A stretch of 32,489 nucleotides of DNA from CAYMTV01 sp964393525 (GTDB lineage: Bacteria; Patescibacteriota; Microgenomatia; Daviesbacterales; UBA10151): positions 1 through 32,489 of the forward strand of contig CAYMTV010000010.1 in the NCBI GenBank assembly GCA_964393525.1, read 5' to 3'. The notes under the pieces were generated by a model, which saw only the letters and a program-made list of their open reading frames with translations, had not been told where the DNA came from and ran no database searches. Positions 14,498 to 22,130 of the stretch are shown piece by piece (position 1 is the stretch's first letter; the number at the start of each line of letters is the position of its first letter). The translations under genes and the position numbers were made by a program.

Positions 14498-15676
14498 GTG
14501 AATGTTACTTCTTTAACTTTTGTTGTATTTTTTTATTTAATTCTTTTATTTGACGGATTAGGGTTGCCTTACGGAAGAATAGTTTCTTATTATTTAATCC
14601 TTATTTTCCCATTTATCTTTATAATCCATGATTTAGTTAAAAAAAGAAAAATAACTTTTCCAAAAAAGATTACTTTTGCCTTTATTTCTTTTTATATCTT
14701 TTATTTAATTTCACAATTTAGGTCGGTTAACTTTTATAATTCAATATTTGATACCTTGTTATATGGAATACTCTTTTTGTGTTTTATAGTTATCTTTAAT
14801 CATAAAGAAGAGATAACAAAAATACTCCCCAAACATATTTTCTTTCTGTCAGCTATATTTATAGTCTATTTTCTATTAATTAGATTTTTCTTTTTTGATA
14901 ATCTGCCAATATTAATACCATTTCATGGATATCAACTGGTTTACTCTAAATTTGGCCACAATCACCTGGGAGACTTTTTACTTTTACCTACTATTATTTC
15001 TTTTTATTCTTACTTTAAACTTAAATCCAAGAAATATTTATTTGGTTTTTTATTTTTTATTCTATTTTTACTAATCTCCTATTCCAGATCTGCCTATTTG
15101 GATTTAATAATTATTCTATTTCTGAGTTTTAAACGGTTTCAGGATAAAAAATTAAAGGTTATTAAATTGGTTATATTAAGTATAGTCATAATCTTTTCTA
15201 TATTATTTTTTGCAACGACCGAAGAATATAAGAATGCGCCTTTCTTAAGCCATATCAATCAATTTTTGACGGATAATGTTATGTTGAAAGAAAAATATTT
15301 TTACGCAACCCGTTTGGTATTTTTTGAAGAGGCTATTAAATCATTTCAGGAAAGACCCATCTTTGGAGTAGGACCAAATAATTTTGTTTATGCCTCTATG
15401 AAATATAGCTCGTCTAATAACTGGACTTTCTCCTCCCATAATTTTTTTCTAGATATTCTGGTAGAAAATGGAGTATTGGCTTTTATTGCTTTTCTCCTTT
15501 TAATTTTTCAATTTTTCAAAAATATTTTTGCCCAAAAAAGTCTTTGGGGACTTACTGCCTTAGCAATTTTACTAAATTTTCAAACCGATTATACTTTTGA
15601 TATTTATTCTTTCATTTTCCTGTTTTTTATTATTCTAGGTTTAGGATATTCTAAGAATGAGACTAAGCAAACTTAA
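14498..15676 (+). CDS. O-antigen ligase/polymerase-like membrane protein
   Basis: A 392-residue polytopic protein, mostly Phe/Ile/Leu, with about ten membrane segments. The C-terminal region has the Wzy_C pattern: RPIFGVGPNNFVYAS, then SSHNFFLDILVENGVLAFIAFLLL, plus a YSRSAYLDL turn in the middle. Such proteins polymerise polysaccharide repeat units or ligate them to an acceptor on the outer side of the membrane. GTG start, no other in-frame start nearby. Same strand and tight spacing with the sulfatase-like gene suggest one transcript. Extremely AT-rich. Confidence 0.85.
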   Translation: MNVTSLTFVVFFYLILLFDGLGLPYGRIVSYYLILIFPFIFIIHDLVKKRKITFPKKITFAFISFYIFYLISQFRSVNFYNSIFDTLLYGILFLCFIVIFNHKEEITKILPKHIFFLSAIFIVYFLLIRFFFFDNLPILIPFHGYQLVYSKFGHNHLGDFLLLPTIISFYSYFKLKSKKYLFGFLFFILFLLISYSRSAYLDLIIILFLSFKRFQDKKLKVIKLVILSIVIIFSILFFATTEEYKNAPFLSHINQFLTDNVMLKEKYFYATRLVFFEEAIKSFQERPIFGVGPNNFVYASMKYSSSNNWTFSSHNFFLDILVENGVLAFIAFLLLIFQFFKNIFAQKSLWGLTALAILLNFQTDYTFDIYSFIFLFFIILGLGYSKNETKQT

Positions 15677-15720
15677 GCTGATATTGTCTTTTTTCCTTTT
15701 TAAAATTACACTTAGTTTCT

Positions 15721-16536
15721 ATGAAAAGGATAGCGGATAATCTTTATTTGAAAATTGCTGGGTTTAATATTGCAATTGTCTTTTATAAGACAGAAGCACC
15801 TTTTTTATTAGAAAGATTTACTAGAGAAAGAATTAAAGGTTTTTATCCAGGATTTATTTCTTCTCCAAAAGAAATTAAAAAAATAGACGCTTGGATAGAT
15901 TTTATTTATAAAACTAGTTTTGAAGTCATGGTCAAGCAAAACCAAGAAACCTATTTTATTAATTTTTATAGGCAGATAAGAAAAAATAGATTTGAAACCT
16001 ATTATCATATCAGTGACAATCAATTCCAGATTATTCTTCGAAGTCTCATTCAAAAATTATTAGTTGGAAATAGGGGTCTAATCCTTCATGCCTCCTCATC
16101 ACTAATTAACAACAAAGCCTGTATTTTTTTAGGTGATTCAGGGGCCGGTAAATCAACCTCGGTTAATTTACTAACCCCAAATTTTAAGCCTTTAGCAGAT
16201 GACTCTGTGATAGTGAAATTTGAAGGTAGTAATTTTTTTGTTTATCAGACACCCTTTATTGAAAGAAATATGTTTATTGAAAAATATTCTAAAAGATATG
16301 AGTTAGGAGGATTATTTTTCCTAAAAAAATCTGATCAGTATCAAATAAAAAAAATAACTAATAAGACAAAAATCTTAGAACTTCTAACGAAACAATTTTT
16401 AACTGACAAGGAAAGCTTAAGTACCCAAATACCATTTTTAGGTAAACTTGCCAGGGGATTTAATGCTTTTTATTATCTTTATTTTGGTTTGAACAAACCA
16501 GCTGAAATGGTAAAATTACTAAATTCTTATGTCTAA
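15721..16536 (+). CDS. HprK-related kinase of a PqqD-associated system
   Basis: A 271-residue protein with an HPr-kinase/PEPCK-type P-loop: GLILHASS (119-126), IFLGDSGAGKSTSVNLL (135-151) and LADDSVIV (159-166). No N-terminal HprK regulatory domain and no PTS genes are seen, so the substrate is not HPr. Related kinases occur beside PqqD-family proteins and nucleotidyltransferases in lasso-peptide clusters, where one phosphorylates a peptide, and in exopolysaccharide/exosortase loci (HPr-rel systems). The next gene is PqqD-like and overlaps it by 8 bases. The substrate here is unknown. TACACT ends 8 bases before the ATG. Confidence 0.75.
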   Translation: MKRIADNLYLKIAGFNIAIVFYKTEAPFLLERFTRERIKGFYPGFISSPKEIKKIDAWIDFIYKTSFEVMVKQNQETYFINFYRQIRKNRFETYYHISDNQFQIILRSLIQKLLVGNRGLILHASSSLINNKACIFLGDSGAGKSTSVNLLTPNFKPLADDSVIVKFEGSNFFVYQTPFIERNMFIEKYSKRYELGGLFFLKKSDQYQIKKITNKTKILELLTKQFLTDKESLSTQIPFLGKLARGFNAFYYLYFGLNKPAEMVKLLNSYV

Positions 16537-16792
16537 GTATAAATTAAACCAAGGATTTATAACTCAAAGGATTGGTAATAAGACTACTGTTTTTGCAGGG
16601 GAAGAATCAATCCTCTTTACCTTAAATGAAACCGCAGCTTACATTTTTAATGGGATTAAGTTAGGATGGACCAAAGAAAAAATAGTTGAGGGCTTGGTGA
16701 AAAAATATGGAGCAAGCAAAATTCAAGCTGAAAAAGATATCTTAGGTTTTACTCAGGAACTTTTGAAGAAAAAAATTATATCTTTGTATTAA
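16529..16792 (+). CDS. PqqD-family peptide-binding protein (RiPP recognition element)
   Basis: An 87-residue protein that matches the PqqD winged-helix pattern: a short beta hairpin (TTVFAGEESILFTLNETAAYIFN), then KEKIVEGLVKKYGASKIQAEKDILGFTQELLKKKII. PqqD-type domains bind leader peptides and hand them to modifying enzymes. It overlaps the HprK-related gene by 8 bases and the opposite-strand nucleotidyltransferase gene by 51 bases tail to tail. It could serve a local peptide substrate or, by inference only, the YcaO pathway further right, which lacks a visible recognition partner. Confidence 0.8.
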   Translation: MSKYKLNQGFITQRIGNKTTVFAGEESILFTLNETAAYIFNGIKLGWTKEKIVEGLVKKYGASKIQAEKDILGFTQELLKKKIISLY

Positions 16793-18013
16793 GTTTTTTA
16801 TTTTTCTTTGTAATACCCAATAAGTTGAATATAAAACTTTAATATTTAGTAATGTTAGGATTTTTTTATAACCAGGGGAGGGGCTTAACCTAAAAAGCAG
16901 TTTAAATCTTTTGACTCCTGAAGCAATTCTTAACTGCTCATCAAAAAAATTTGTATTTAAAATCTCTTTTTTAATATAAGCAATTGTTCGCTTTGAGGGG
17001 GAAACTTCCTTAAAAAATTTATTTGGAAATTTAACAGGGTAGTATTTTTTTAAAAGTAAAAAAACCGGGTAAGTAAAATTTTTCAGGTCAAACTTTAAAA
17101 TATACCCTTTTACTTTTTTCCAATTTAATCTCTTTTTTTCGATAACTTGCTTTAGAAAATCATAACGGTGGTAACCTTTAAAATTATGATGAAAAATATT
17201 TATTACCAAATAAACTATTAAACTTTCTAAGGATGGAATGGAAAAGGTGGTATTTTGGATTTTGACAATTTGTTTATTTTGGAAAAGAAGCTGATTAAAA
17301 TATTCAATCTTTTTTTGCGGGTAAAGATTATCTAAACTTCCAAGTTGGGAAATTAGGATTAAAGAGTCAATATGAATATCAAAATTAATATTAAAATTAT
17401 TTACCAGCTTAGTAAAAGTTAACTCAGGATTTTTATCCTTAAGTTTTCTGTGGGTTTTAGAAAGCGAGTTATCGTATAGGCTATATCCGAGCTTATCAAA
17501 TATTTTTTTAACCGCCAATAAATCTTTTTTAGAAATTAAAATATCACAATCTAAATAAAATCTTCTGGGATGAATCTTTTCAAAATAAAGATGTAGCGGT
17601 AGGCCCTTTAAAATTAGATACTCAATATTTTTCAGATTTAAAGCTTTAATAACCTTTTGGATTTGGCTAAAATAGAGAGTTGATTGGAATAAATAAGTAC
17701 TTTCAGGATCTATAATTTGATTGTCTCTTTCTATTTTTTCTACTTTACCCAAAATATCTTTTGGAAAAATTTTTCCATCCGAATAAGGATTATTATCACC
17801 CTTGGTAATTAAATAATTGGTATTTTTGGCAGGGATGTAGATAACCCGATGAGTTACAAACAGATTGTTTTTCTTAAATGTAATAAAGTCATTAACTTTA
17901 ATTTTAGAAAAAGCAATTCTTTTAATTTGAACTATATCTCCATCTTTAAAAAAGGGAAGCATACTACTACCAAAGGTTTTAGTTCTTAAAGAAGTTTTAC
18001 TTAACTTGCTCAT
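16742..18013 (-). CDS. S26-type peptidase domain fused to a NTP_transf_5 nucleotidyltransferase
   Basis: A 423-residue two-domain protein. Residues about 12-93 form an S26 (SipW-like) domain: GSSMLPFFKDGD with the Ser, FVTHRVIYI with His55, and KGDNNPYSDG...ILGKV. There are no membrane segments, so it is soluble, unlike ordinary signal peptidases. From about 118 follows a nucleotidyltransferase: NIEYLILKGLPLHLYF, RRFYLDCDILI with the D-x-D metal site, KKIFDKLGY, and LIVYLVINIFHH. NTP_transf_5 proteins and soluble S26 domains appear as neighbours of HprK-related kinases and PqqD in peptide-modifying clusters. Here they are one chain. Transcribed toward the PqqD gene, overlapping its end by 51 bases. 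Confidence 0.75.
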   Translation of the reverse strand: MSKLSKTSLRTKTFGSSMLPFFKDGDIVQIKRIAFSKIKVNDFITFKKNNLFVTHRVIYIPAKNTNYLITKGDNNPYSDGKIFPKDILGKVEKIERDNQIIDPESTYLFQSTLYFSQIQKVIKALNLKNIEYLILKGLPLHLYFEKIHPRRFYLDCDILISKKDLLAVKKIFDKLGYSLYDNSLSKTHRKLKDKNPELTFTKLVNNFNINFDIHIDSLILISQLGSLDNLYPQKKIEYFNQLLFQNKQIVKIQNTTFSIPSLESLIVYLVINIFHHNFKGYHRYDFLKQVIEKKRLNWKKVKGYILKFDLKNFTYPVFLLLKKYYPVKFPNKFFKEVSPSKRTIAYIKKEILNTNFFDEQLRIASGVKRFKLLFRLSPSPGYKKILTLLNIKVLYSTYWVLQRKIKNLIQRYNFFLQKFLSKT

Positions 18014-18022
18014 TAGAACGAA

Positions 18023-18028
18023 ATTATA
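18023..18028 (-). promoter_or_regulatory. -10 box of the S26/nucleotidyltransferase gene
   Basis: Perfect TATAAT on the minus strand ending 9 bases before the ATG at 18013; no Shine-Dalgarno. Confidence 0.6.
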
Positions 18029-18060
18029 CCAATTACTTATATGAAAGGATTATTTTCAGC

Positions 18061-18177
18061 GTGCGAAAACCAGGTTCTCTCAGAGCCTGGATGAAGCCGC
18101 TGGAAAGAACTTTCTTGAGGATACCGCGAACTTTTGCAATCAAGCAAAGCTTGATTGGGTGGATTGTCCGCGGTAGT
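18061..18177. repeat. Highly structured intergenic element
   Basis: A run of hairpins. CCAGG/CCTGG (18070-18074 with 18086-18090) is extended by TCT/AGA. GAAAG/CTTTC lies at about 18105-18116. AATCAAGC/GCTTGATT is a perfect 8-bp stem with a 3-base loop (18138-18156), nested inside TACCGCG/CGCGGTA (18122-18128 with 18169-18175). It directly follows the stop of the gene at 18178. It could be a terminator, a REP-type mobile repeat or a structured RNA; there is no T-run. Confidence 0.55.
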
Positions 18178-19014
18178 TCATTTGTGGGGCGCTACAGTAA
18201 TGCTTTTAACAGTGGTTTCTGTTTTTGGTCGAGCAATTGCCCAGGCAGCAATTCTTCTTTGACCAGGAGTTTTAGACCTTTTGGCAAAATCAGGTTCATA
18301 CACACTTTCACCAAGATCAAACCCTTTCTCAGTCTCAGAGCCGTTTATTTTAACTGTACCTTTTCTACCCTCCTGATCTAGTAAAATATTAAAAGTGGCT
18401 TCAGCAGGCGCTGATTCAGCTAAAATGTTTGAACCATCATCTAAAATAAATTCATTACCAGAAACACCCTTGCCAGCGCCACCTCTTTGATACTTTACTT
18501 CCCAGGCATTGTCATAATATTCAACAATCACTCTTCGAGAATAAGGATCTTCTAGAGCATTACCAAATCCAAAACCACCGTTTGCTGGGTCTTGATTATT
18601 TTTTGCTTTAACCGCTATTTGAACCGTTATTCTAACCGGATTTGGTCCAACTTCAACAACAGTAGGGAGTAATTGATCATTAAATGGATACCTAAAATCA
18701 CCATCTAAAGTAACAGGGTTTTTGGAAGATATAATAACGCCTTCATTTTCTCTGGCAGCAATTCCTGGTTGACTGAGTGAGGGAGGAATTAATATCAAAA
18801 CCCCTGCTACTACCCCAGCAAACAGTAAAAATCCCCAGCTTCTTCTTATTCCTCCTGAAAATGGTCTTGTAGGTTTTGAAGGTTGATCTAAATCAGCAGG
18901 CTCTTCAGCTTTAAGTCCTGCTTGGTGTTTTTTCCATCTTGAATATAAATCTGCAACAGGTGTTTTAAAATTAGGCAGGGTTGGTCGTCTCTCAGTCGGT
19001 TCTGGCAAAGCCAT
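18178..19014 (-). CDS. Membrane-anchored beta-sandwich protein of the YcaO locus
   Basis: A 278-residue protein. Residues 1-60 are a Pro- and charge-rich, probably cytoplasmic tail, followed by RRSWGFLLFAGVVAGVLILI, a membrane anchor. The outer part is all-beta and resembles a concanavalin/LamG-like sandwich: TVQIAVKAKNN, GGFGFGN, WEVKYQRGG, then GTVKINGS and KGFDLGESVYEP, ending RRIAAWAIARPKTETTVKSITV. I do not know the function. It shares layout, though only distant sequence, with the proteins at 19102, 21072 and 24816. Perfect TATAAT 7 bases before the ATG, preceded by a 21-base string also found in front of the Cys-rich precursor gene. Confidence 0.65.
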   Translation of the reverse strand: MALPEPTERRPTLPNFKTPVADLYSRWKKHQAGLKAEEPADLDQPSKPTRPFSGGIRRSWGFLLFAGVVAGVLILIPPSLSQPGIAARENEGVIISSKNPVTLDGDFRYPFNDQLLPTVVEVGPNPVRITVQIAVKAKNNQDPANGGFGFGNALEDPYSRRVIVEYYDNAWEVKYQRGGAGKGVSGNEFILDDGSNILAESAPAEATFNILLDQEGRKGTVKINGSETEKGFDLGESVYEPDFAKRSKTPGQRRIAAWAIARPKTETTVKSITVAPHK

Positions 19015-19021
19015 GGAATAA

Positions 19022-19054
19022 ATTATACTAGTTTGCCAATAACAAAAACATTTT
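19022..19054 (-). promoter_or_regulatory. Promoter with a 21-base string shared with the precursor gene
   Basis: TATAAT at 19022-19027, 7 bases before the ATG at 19014. Just upstream (about 19033-19053) lies a string containing AATGTTTTTGTTATTGGCAA on the minus strand, identical over 21 bases to the sequence before the precursor gene at 22628. There it doubles as the 3' end of the sagB-like gene. Confidence 0.65.
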
Positions 19055-19101
19055 AAAAATAATTAAAGTCATCAACCTAAAATTTTGAAATTGGAAGTTT
19101 T

Positions 19102-19908
19102 TTAAGAGCCGGGTGCTTTTTCTCGGGTTAGAACAGTTATGTTTTTAACATTAATGTGGCTATATGGGCCAGCGTATACTAAAGCAGTCACTGGTCCCTC
19201 GGCAGCATAAAAATCCAATTTACCTCCACCAAATTGAGGAGGTTTATTAAGTGGAGTGGCTGCCATTTCGCCATTTTGGTTGCGGTATACAAAAGTCGAT
19301 CCGTCCGGAAGCTCAAATCGAGTGTCTACATCCTGACCCTCTAAATCTAATAACTTTCTTCCAGCTATTTGTGGACCGAACCTTAAAGTCATTTGCCAAC
19401 GATTTTCAGGCTGAGAAAAGGAAATGCCGATGCTATTTCCTCCCTTAACCAACAATACCCCTCCGTTTCCGCGTGTTTTATCAGTAGTACTTGGAGGGTT
19501 ATTATCAGACCAAGCAGCAGTTTCAACTGCAATTTCTTTGCCCTGATATGGAATATCAGGAATGAGGGCAAAGCTTTCCTCTTTCGCCGAACCTGGATTC
19601 ATATCATAACTCGTTTGTCCAATAAGATCCCACTCCCTGGGTTTCTCTCCCACAGGCTCGGCTGAAGGCGGCTCAGCCCCGGTGTCTGTTGGAGGAGCTG
19701 CGGGTTGAGCCGAAGCTGCTTCAGCACCCAATAATGCAAATCCTAGACCCAAAGTAATACGCGCTGTGGATTGAATTGCCCATCTTCGGTTAATTCGGCG
19801 TGAAAATCTATTAGGACTTAAGGTATCACTTGAGGAAGCCTGAGCTTCAGGTTGGGCTACAGATTCTGGAATTGGTGGATTTGCTGCAGGGTGGGTAATT
19901 TTGGACAT
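19102..19908 (-). CDS. Secreted beta-rich protein, paralogue of the C-terminal half of the 24816 protein
   Basis: A 268-residue protein. N-terminal 35 residues are Pro/Ser-rich, then RRINRRWAIQS and a hydrophobic stretch ending AEAASAQ, which looks like a Tat-like signal peptide. The mature part begins after a Pro-rich linker with EWDLIGQTSYDMNPG. It goes on through LIPDIPYQGKEIAVET, WSDNNPP, ISFSQPENRWQMTLRFGPQ, TRFELPDGSTFVYR and GPYSHINVKNITVLTR. These segments align along their length with the second half of the 24816 protein. Function unknown; probably a ligand- or glycan-binding sandwich. Start set at the Met with TATAAT 6 bases upstream; a start at 19959 would place the promoter inside the gene. 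Confidence 0.7.
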   Translation of the reverse strand: MSKITHPAANPPIPESVAQPEAQASSSDTLSPNRFSRRINRRWAIQSTARITLGLGFALLGAEAASAQPAAPPTDTGAEPPSAEPVGEKPREWDLIGQTSYDMNPGSAKEESFALIPDIPYQGKEIAVETAAWSDNNPPSTTDKTRGNGGVLLVKGGNSIGISFSQPENRWQMTLRFGPQIAGRKLLDLEGQDVDTRFELPDGSTFVYRNQNGEMAATPLNKPPQFGGGKLDFYAAEGPVTALVYAGPYSHINVKNITVLTREKAPGS

Positions 19909-19914
19909 TTTTGT

Positions 19915-19920
19915 ATTATA
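19915..19920 (-). promoter_or_regulatory. -10 box of the 19102-19908 gene
   Basis: Perfect TATAAT on the minus strand, ending 6 bases before the ATG at 19908. It supports that start over the longer frame and suggests a leaderless mRNA. Confidence 0.55.
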
Positions 19921-20004
19921 ACATGCAGTTTCTCCGCGTATAACAAGGTAAGTAGGCATTTAAAACAGGTTGATTAACCTCTGTGCTATACTATTTTTAG
20001 AAAA

Positions 20005-21075
20005 ATGCCCCAAGTTCCTGAAAGACCAGGTTGGATACAAAGTGTTAGAAGTGTTGTAGGTCGTTTGCAGGAAGATATCACTAACCCAAGTCCCAGAGTA
20101 ACTAGAAGATTTTTTCTAAGAACAGCTGTTATTGGTTCTACTCTCTTAGGCTTGAATGCTGTTTTTCCCAAAGCTGCAAGAGCTGAAGATCCACCTAATT
20201 TACCTAAACCTGATGCTTCGGAAACTCCTAATGATGAAAAGGCTAAGCTCGAAAGAGAAATCAAGGAGGAATATCGAGTTAAAATATATACCATGCGAGA
20301 AAAGTTTCCTCCGGGCCATACAATCTGGCAGAGGGATAAAGGTTTTATTCCGTATCCTAGCGAATTAACTATAAAAGATCTAACCGACTTAAGAGATGAT
20401 TTAGCAGGGACTTCAAAAAAATATTCCCGCCCGAAAGAAGGTCAAGTACTGGAAATTATTGCTTCCAACAGAAACAGTTTTTATGGCCGGGAAAGAAATC
20501 AACTGGAGCTTTGTTTTATTGAAGGTAGCCCTTTTGGTCCACGGATGAACGCGGTTGTTGTAGCGCATGAATTGGTCGGACACCGCTGGGTTCCCCAGTT
20601 GCACTATTCCGAAAACGGAGGTGCTATAAGCTCTCCTTGGTTTGACAAAACCTTTGACCTTTTCGGCTTGCAACCTGCAGAAGATATTTATGGTAGACCC
20701 AGACCCAGACAGGACAAAATAGATCTGTTGCAAAAACTGCTGGAGCCTTTAAACCGGAAAGTTGGGCTGCCGCCTAATCTACATTCTCTTTCCTCGGGAG
20801 AATTAATCCAGTATAAACTCTTAAAAAGGCTTGAATATGGTTATATAGCCAGATATCCGGAAGAGCTGATTGCGGTGGCGGATGAAATTTGGTTTATGGG
20901 GCGAGAGTACTTTGAGAAGGTTTTTACTCAGGTTTTAGGGCCTGAAGACTATCCAAAGTGGCTCGGGTTTATCAAAAACGATAACTTCGGATGGGAGAGT
21001 TTTGCAACTAAGCCAATTGAGATGCTAGCCCATAAATGGGCGCCAGCAGGTTGCTGTGACGGATTAGCTGCCTAA
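20005..21075 (+). CDS. Secreted putative metallopeptidase with HELVGH motif
   Basis: A 356-residue protein with a good twin-arginine signal: TRRFFLRTAVIGST (33-46), hydrophobic core and KAARAED (cleavage near residue 60). The mature part has NAVVVAHELVGHRW (182-195). HELVGH is an H-E-x-x-x-H spacing, like the HELLGH of dipeptidyl peptidase III, not the usual HExxH. An acidic EELIAVADE (286-294) about 95 residues later could hold the third metal ligand. No overall similarity to peptidase families is clear to me. It is the only plus-strand gene in the YcaO region and overlaps the end of the 21072 gene by 4 bases. Processing of secreted peptides nearby is a possible role, not shown. Confidence 0.6.
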   Translation: MPQVPERPGWIQSVRSVVGRLQEDITNPSPRVTRRFFLRTAVIGSTLLGLNAVFPKAARAEDPPNLPKPDASETPNDEKAKLEREIKEEYRVKIYTMREKFPPGHTIWQRDKGFIPYPSELTIKDLTDLRDDLAGTSKKYSRPKEGQVLEIIASNRNSFYGRERNQLELCFIEGSPFGPRMNAVVVAHELVGHRWVPQLHYSENGGAISSPWFDKTFDLFGLQPAEDIYGRPRPRQDKIDLLQKLLEPLNRKVGLPPNLHSLSSGELIQYKLLKRLEYGYIARYPEELIAVADEIWFMGREYFEKVFTQVLGPEDYPKWLGFIKNDNFGWESFATKPIEMLAHKWAPAGCCDGLAA

Positions 21076-22085
21076 TGTCCTCTTGGTTTAAGTTGGACCA
21101 ACTTGTCAAGTCTAGTTGTAGTTCTGGCACCTGAGTAAACTCCATATTGTAAGATTCTCTGGTTTGAATCAAGTAATGGATTTTCCAGTTCAACTAATTC
21201 GGATTGAGCTCCATCTGAGCCCACAATAGAAATAACTTTTGTATCTTTTGATACTTCCACTGCAAATTGAACCGTATTAGGATCGGCTGATGATTCAGTA
21301 GCAAGCTGTTTTATTCCGGAAACAGGTTTCTTAAAAGTAAAATCAGTACTATCGTTTTCTCCATCATAAAATCCCAAACTCCACCTACCGCTCTCTTTAC
21401 CTATAACTACTCTTCTTTTTTCCTTAAGCGCTCTTTTTAGATCTCCTAAGAAAAAACCTCCCTTTGTTCCGTCAACAGTAACTTCAGCTACTATTAAAGT
21501 GTCCTCAGCTACTTTAAATTCTCCAGACCCCGAAGGATACATCTCGACTTGATACCCAGCTCCAGGCCCAGGGGGGGTAGCAAAAACCCTATCACCTGGA
21601 GTTACTAGAACTATTTTTTGCCATCTGGTAGAATCACCAGCTCTTGGTGAGTTAATTTCTTCGGGTTCGGAACCTCCACCAATCTTAGGTATGGGAATAC
21701 CCCACCACCAAAACATAGGTTTTGGATTGGTATCAAGAAGATAAGCATAATTTAGGGTCCCATCAGGATTTAGAGTAGTCTGCTGCTCACTTGGGGCAAC
21801 TTTTTCTGCCAATACAGGAGCAGATAAACCAGCAACAGCAGTTACTATTGCACCCCCAATCAGTAATCTTCCCAAATTTTGTTGAAGTCTTTGTAGCAGA
21901 GGCCATTGTTTACCTGGAGCAAGGGGAGCTTCTCCACGAAGTTCTTCTTGTCTATCTCGCCAGGATGCACGGAGTGCTTCAGGTATTCTAGAACGTTTAG
22001 CAGGAAAATCAATACCTGAAGTTGGCCCAGCAGGAGCCTCTTTTAATTTTGGAACAGCCTGAATTTCAGGGGTCTGTATTGCCAT
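21072..22085 (-). CDS. Membrane-anchored protein of unknown function in the YcaO locus
   Basis: A 337-residue protein. Residues 1-70 form a Pro-rich, charged, likely cytoplasmic tail (IPEALRASWRDRQEELRG); then GRLLIGGAIVTAVAGLSAPVLAE is a membrane anchor or signal. The outer part is beta-rich: KIVLVTPGDRVFATPPGPG, DTLIVAEVTVDGTKGGFFLGDL, RRVVIGKESGRWSLGFYDG and TVQFAVEVSKDTKVISIVGSD. The N-terminal design matches the 18178 protein. A distinctive PKPMFWWWGIPIPKIGGG segment follows the anchor. No known family recognised. Good promoter directly upstream; it lies downstream of the precursor gene with 45 bases between. Confidence 0.6.
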   Translation of the reverse strand: MAIQTPEIQAVPKLKEAPAGPTSGIDFPAKRSRIPEALRASWRDRQEELRGEAPLAPGKQWPLLQRLQQNLGRLLIGGAIVTAVAGLSAPVLAEKVAPSEQQTTLNPDGTLNYAYLLDTNPKPMFWWWGIPIPKIGGGSEPEEINSPRAGDSTRWQKIVLVTPGDRVFATPPGPGAGYQVEMYPSGSGEFKVAEDTLIVAEVTVDGTKGGFFLGDLKRALKEKRRVVIGKESGRWSLGFYDGENDSTDFTFKKPVSGIKQLATESSADPNTVQFAVEVSKDTKVISIVGSDGAQSELVELENPLLDSNQRILQYGVYSGARTTTRLDKLVQLKPRGH

Positions 22086-22095
22086 ATATTAACTA

Positions 22096-22123
22096 ATTAT
22101 ACTACAAATCCTATAGTAGTCAA
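22096..22123 (-). promoter_or_regulatory. Promoter of the 21072-22085 gene
   Basis: Minus strand: TTGACT (22118-22123), 16-base spacer, perfect TATAAT (22096-22101), then 10 bases to the ATG. No Shine-Dalgarno. Confidence 0.7.
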
Positions 22124-22130
22124 GCAAGCA

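Noticed and set aside
15721..16536. HprK-related gene as true HPr kinase/phosphorylase
   Set aside because: The N-terminal regulatory domain and PTS partners are absent, and it is paired with a PqqD-family gene.
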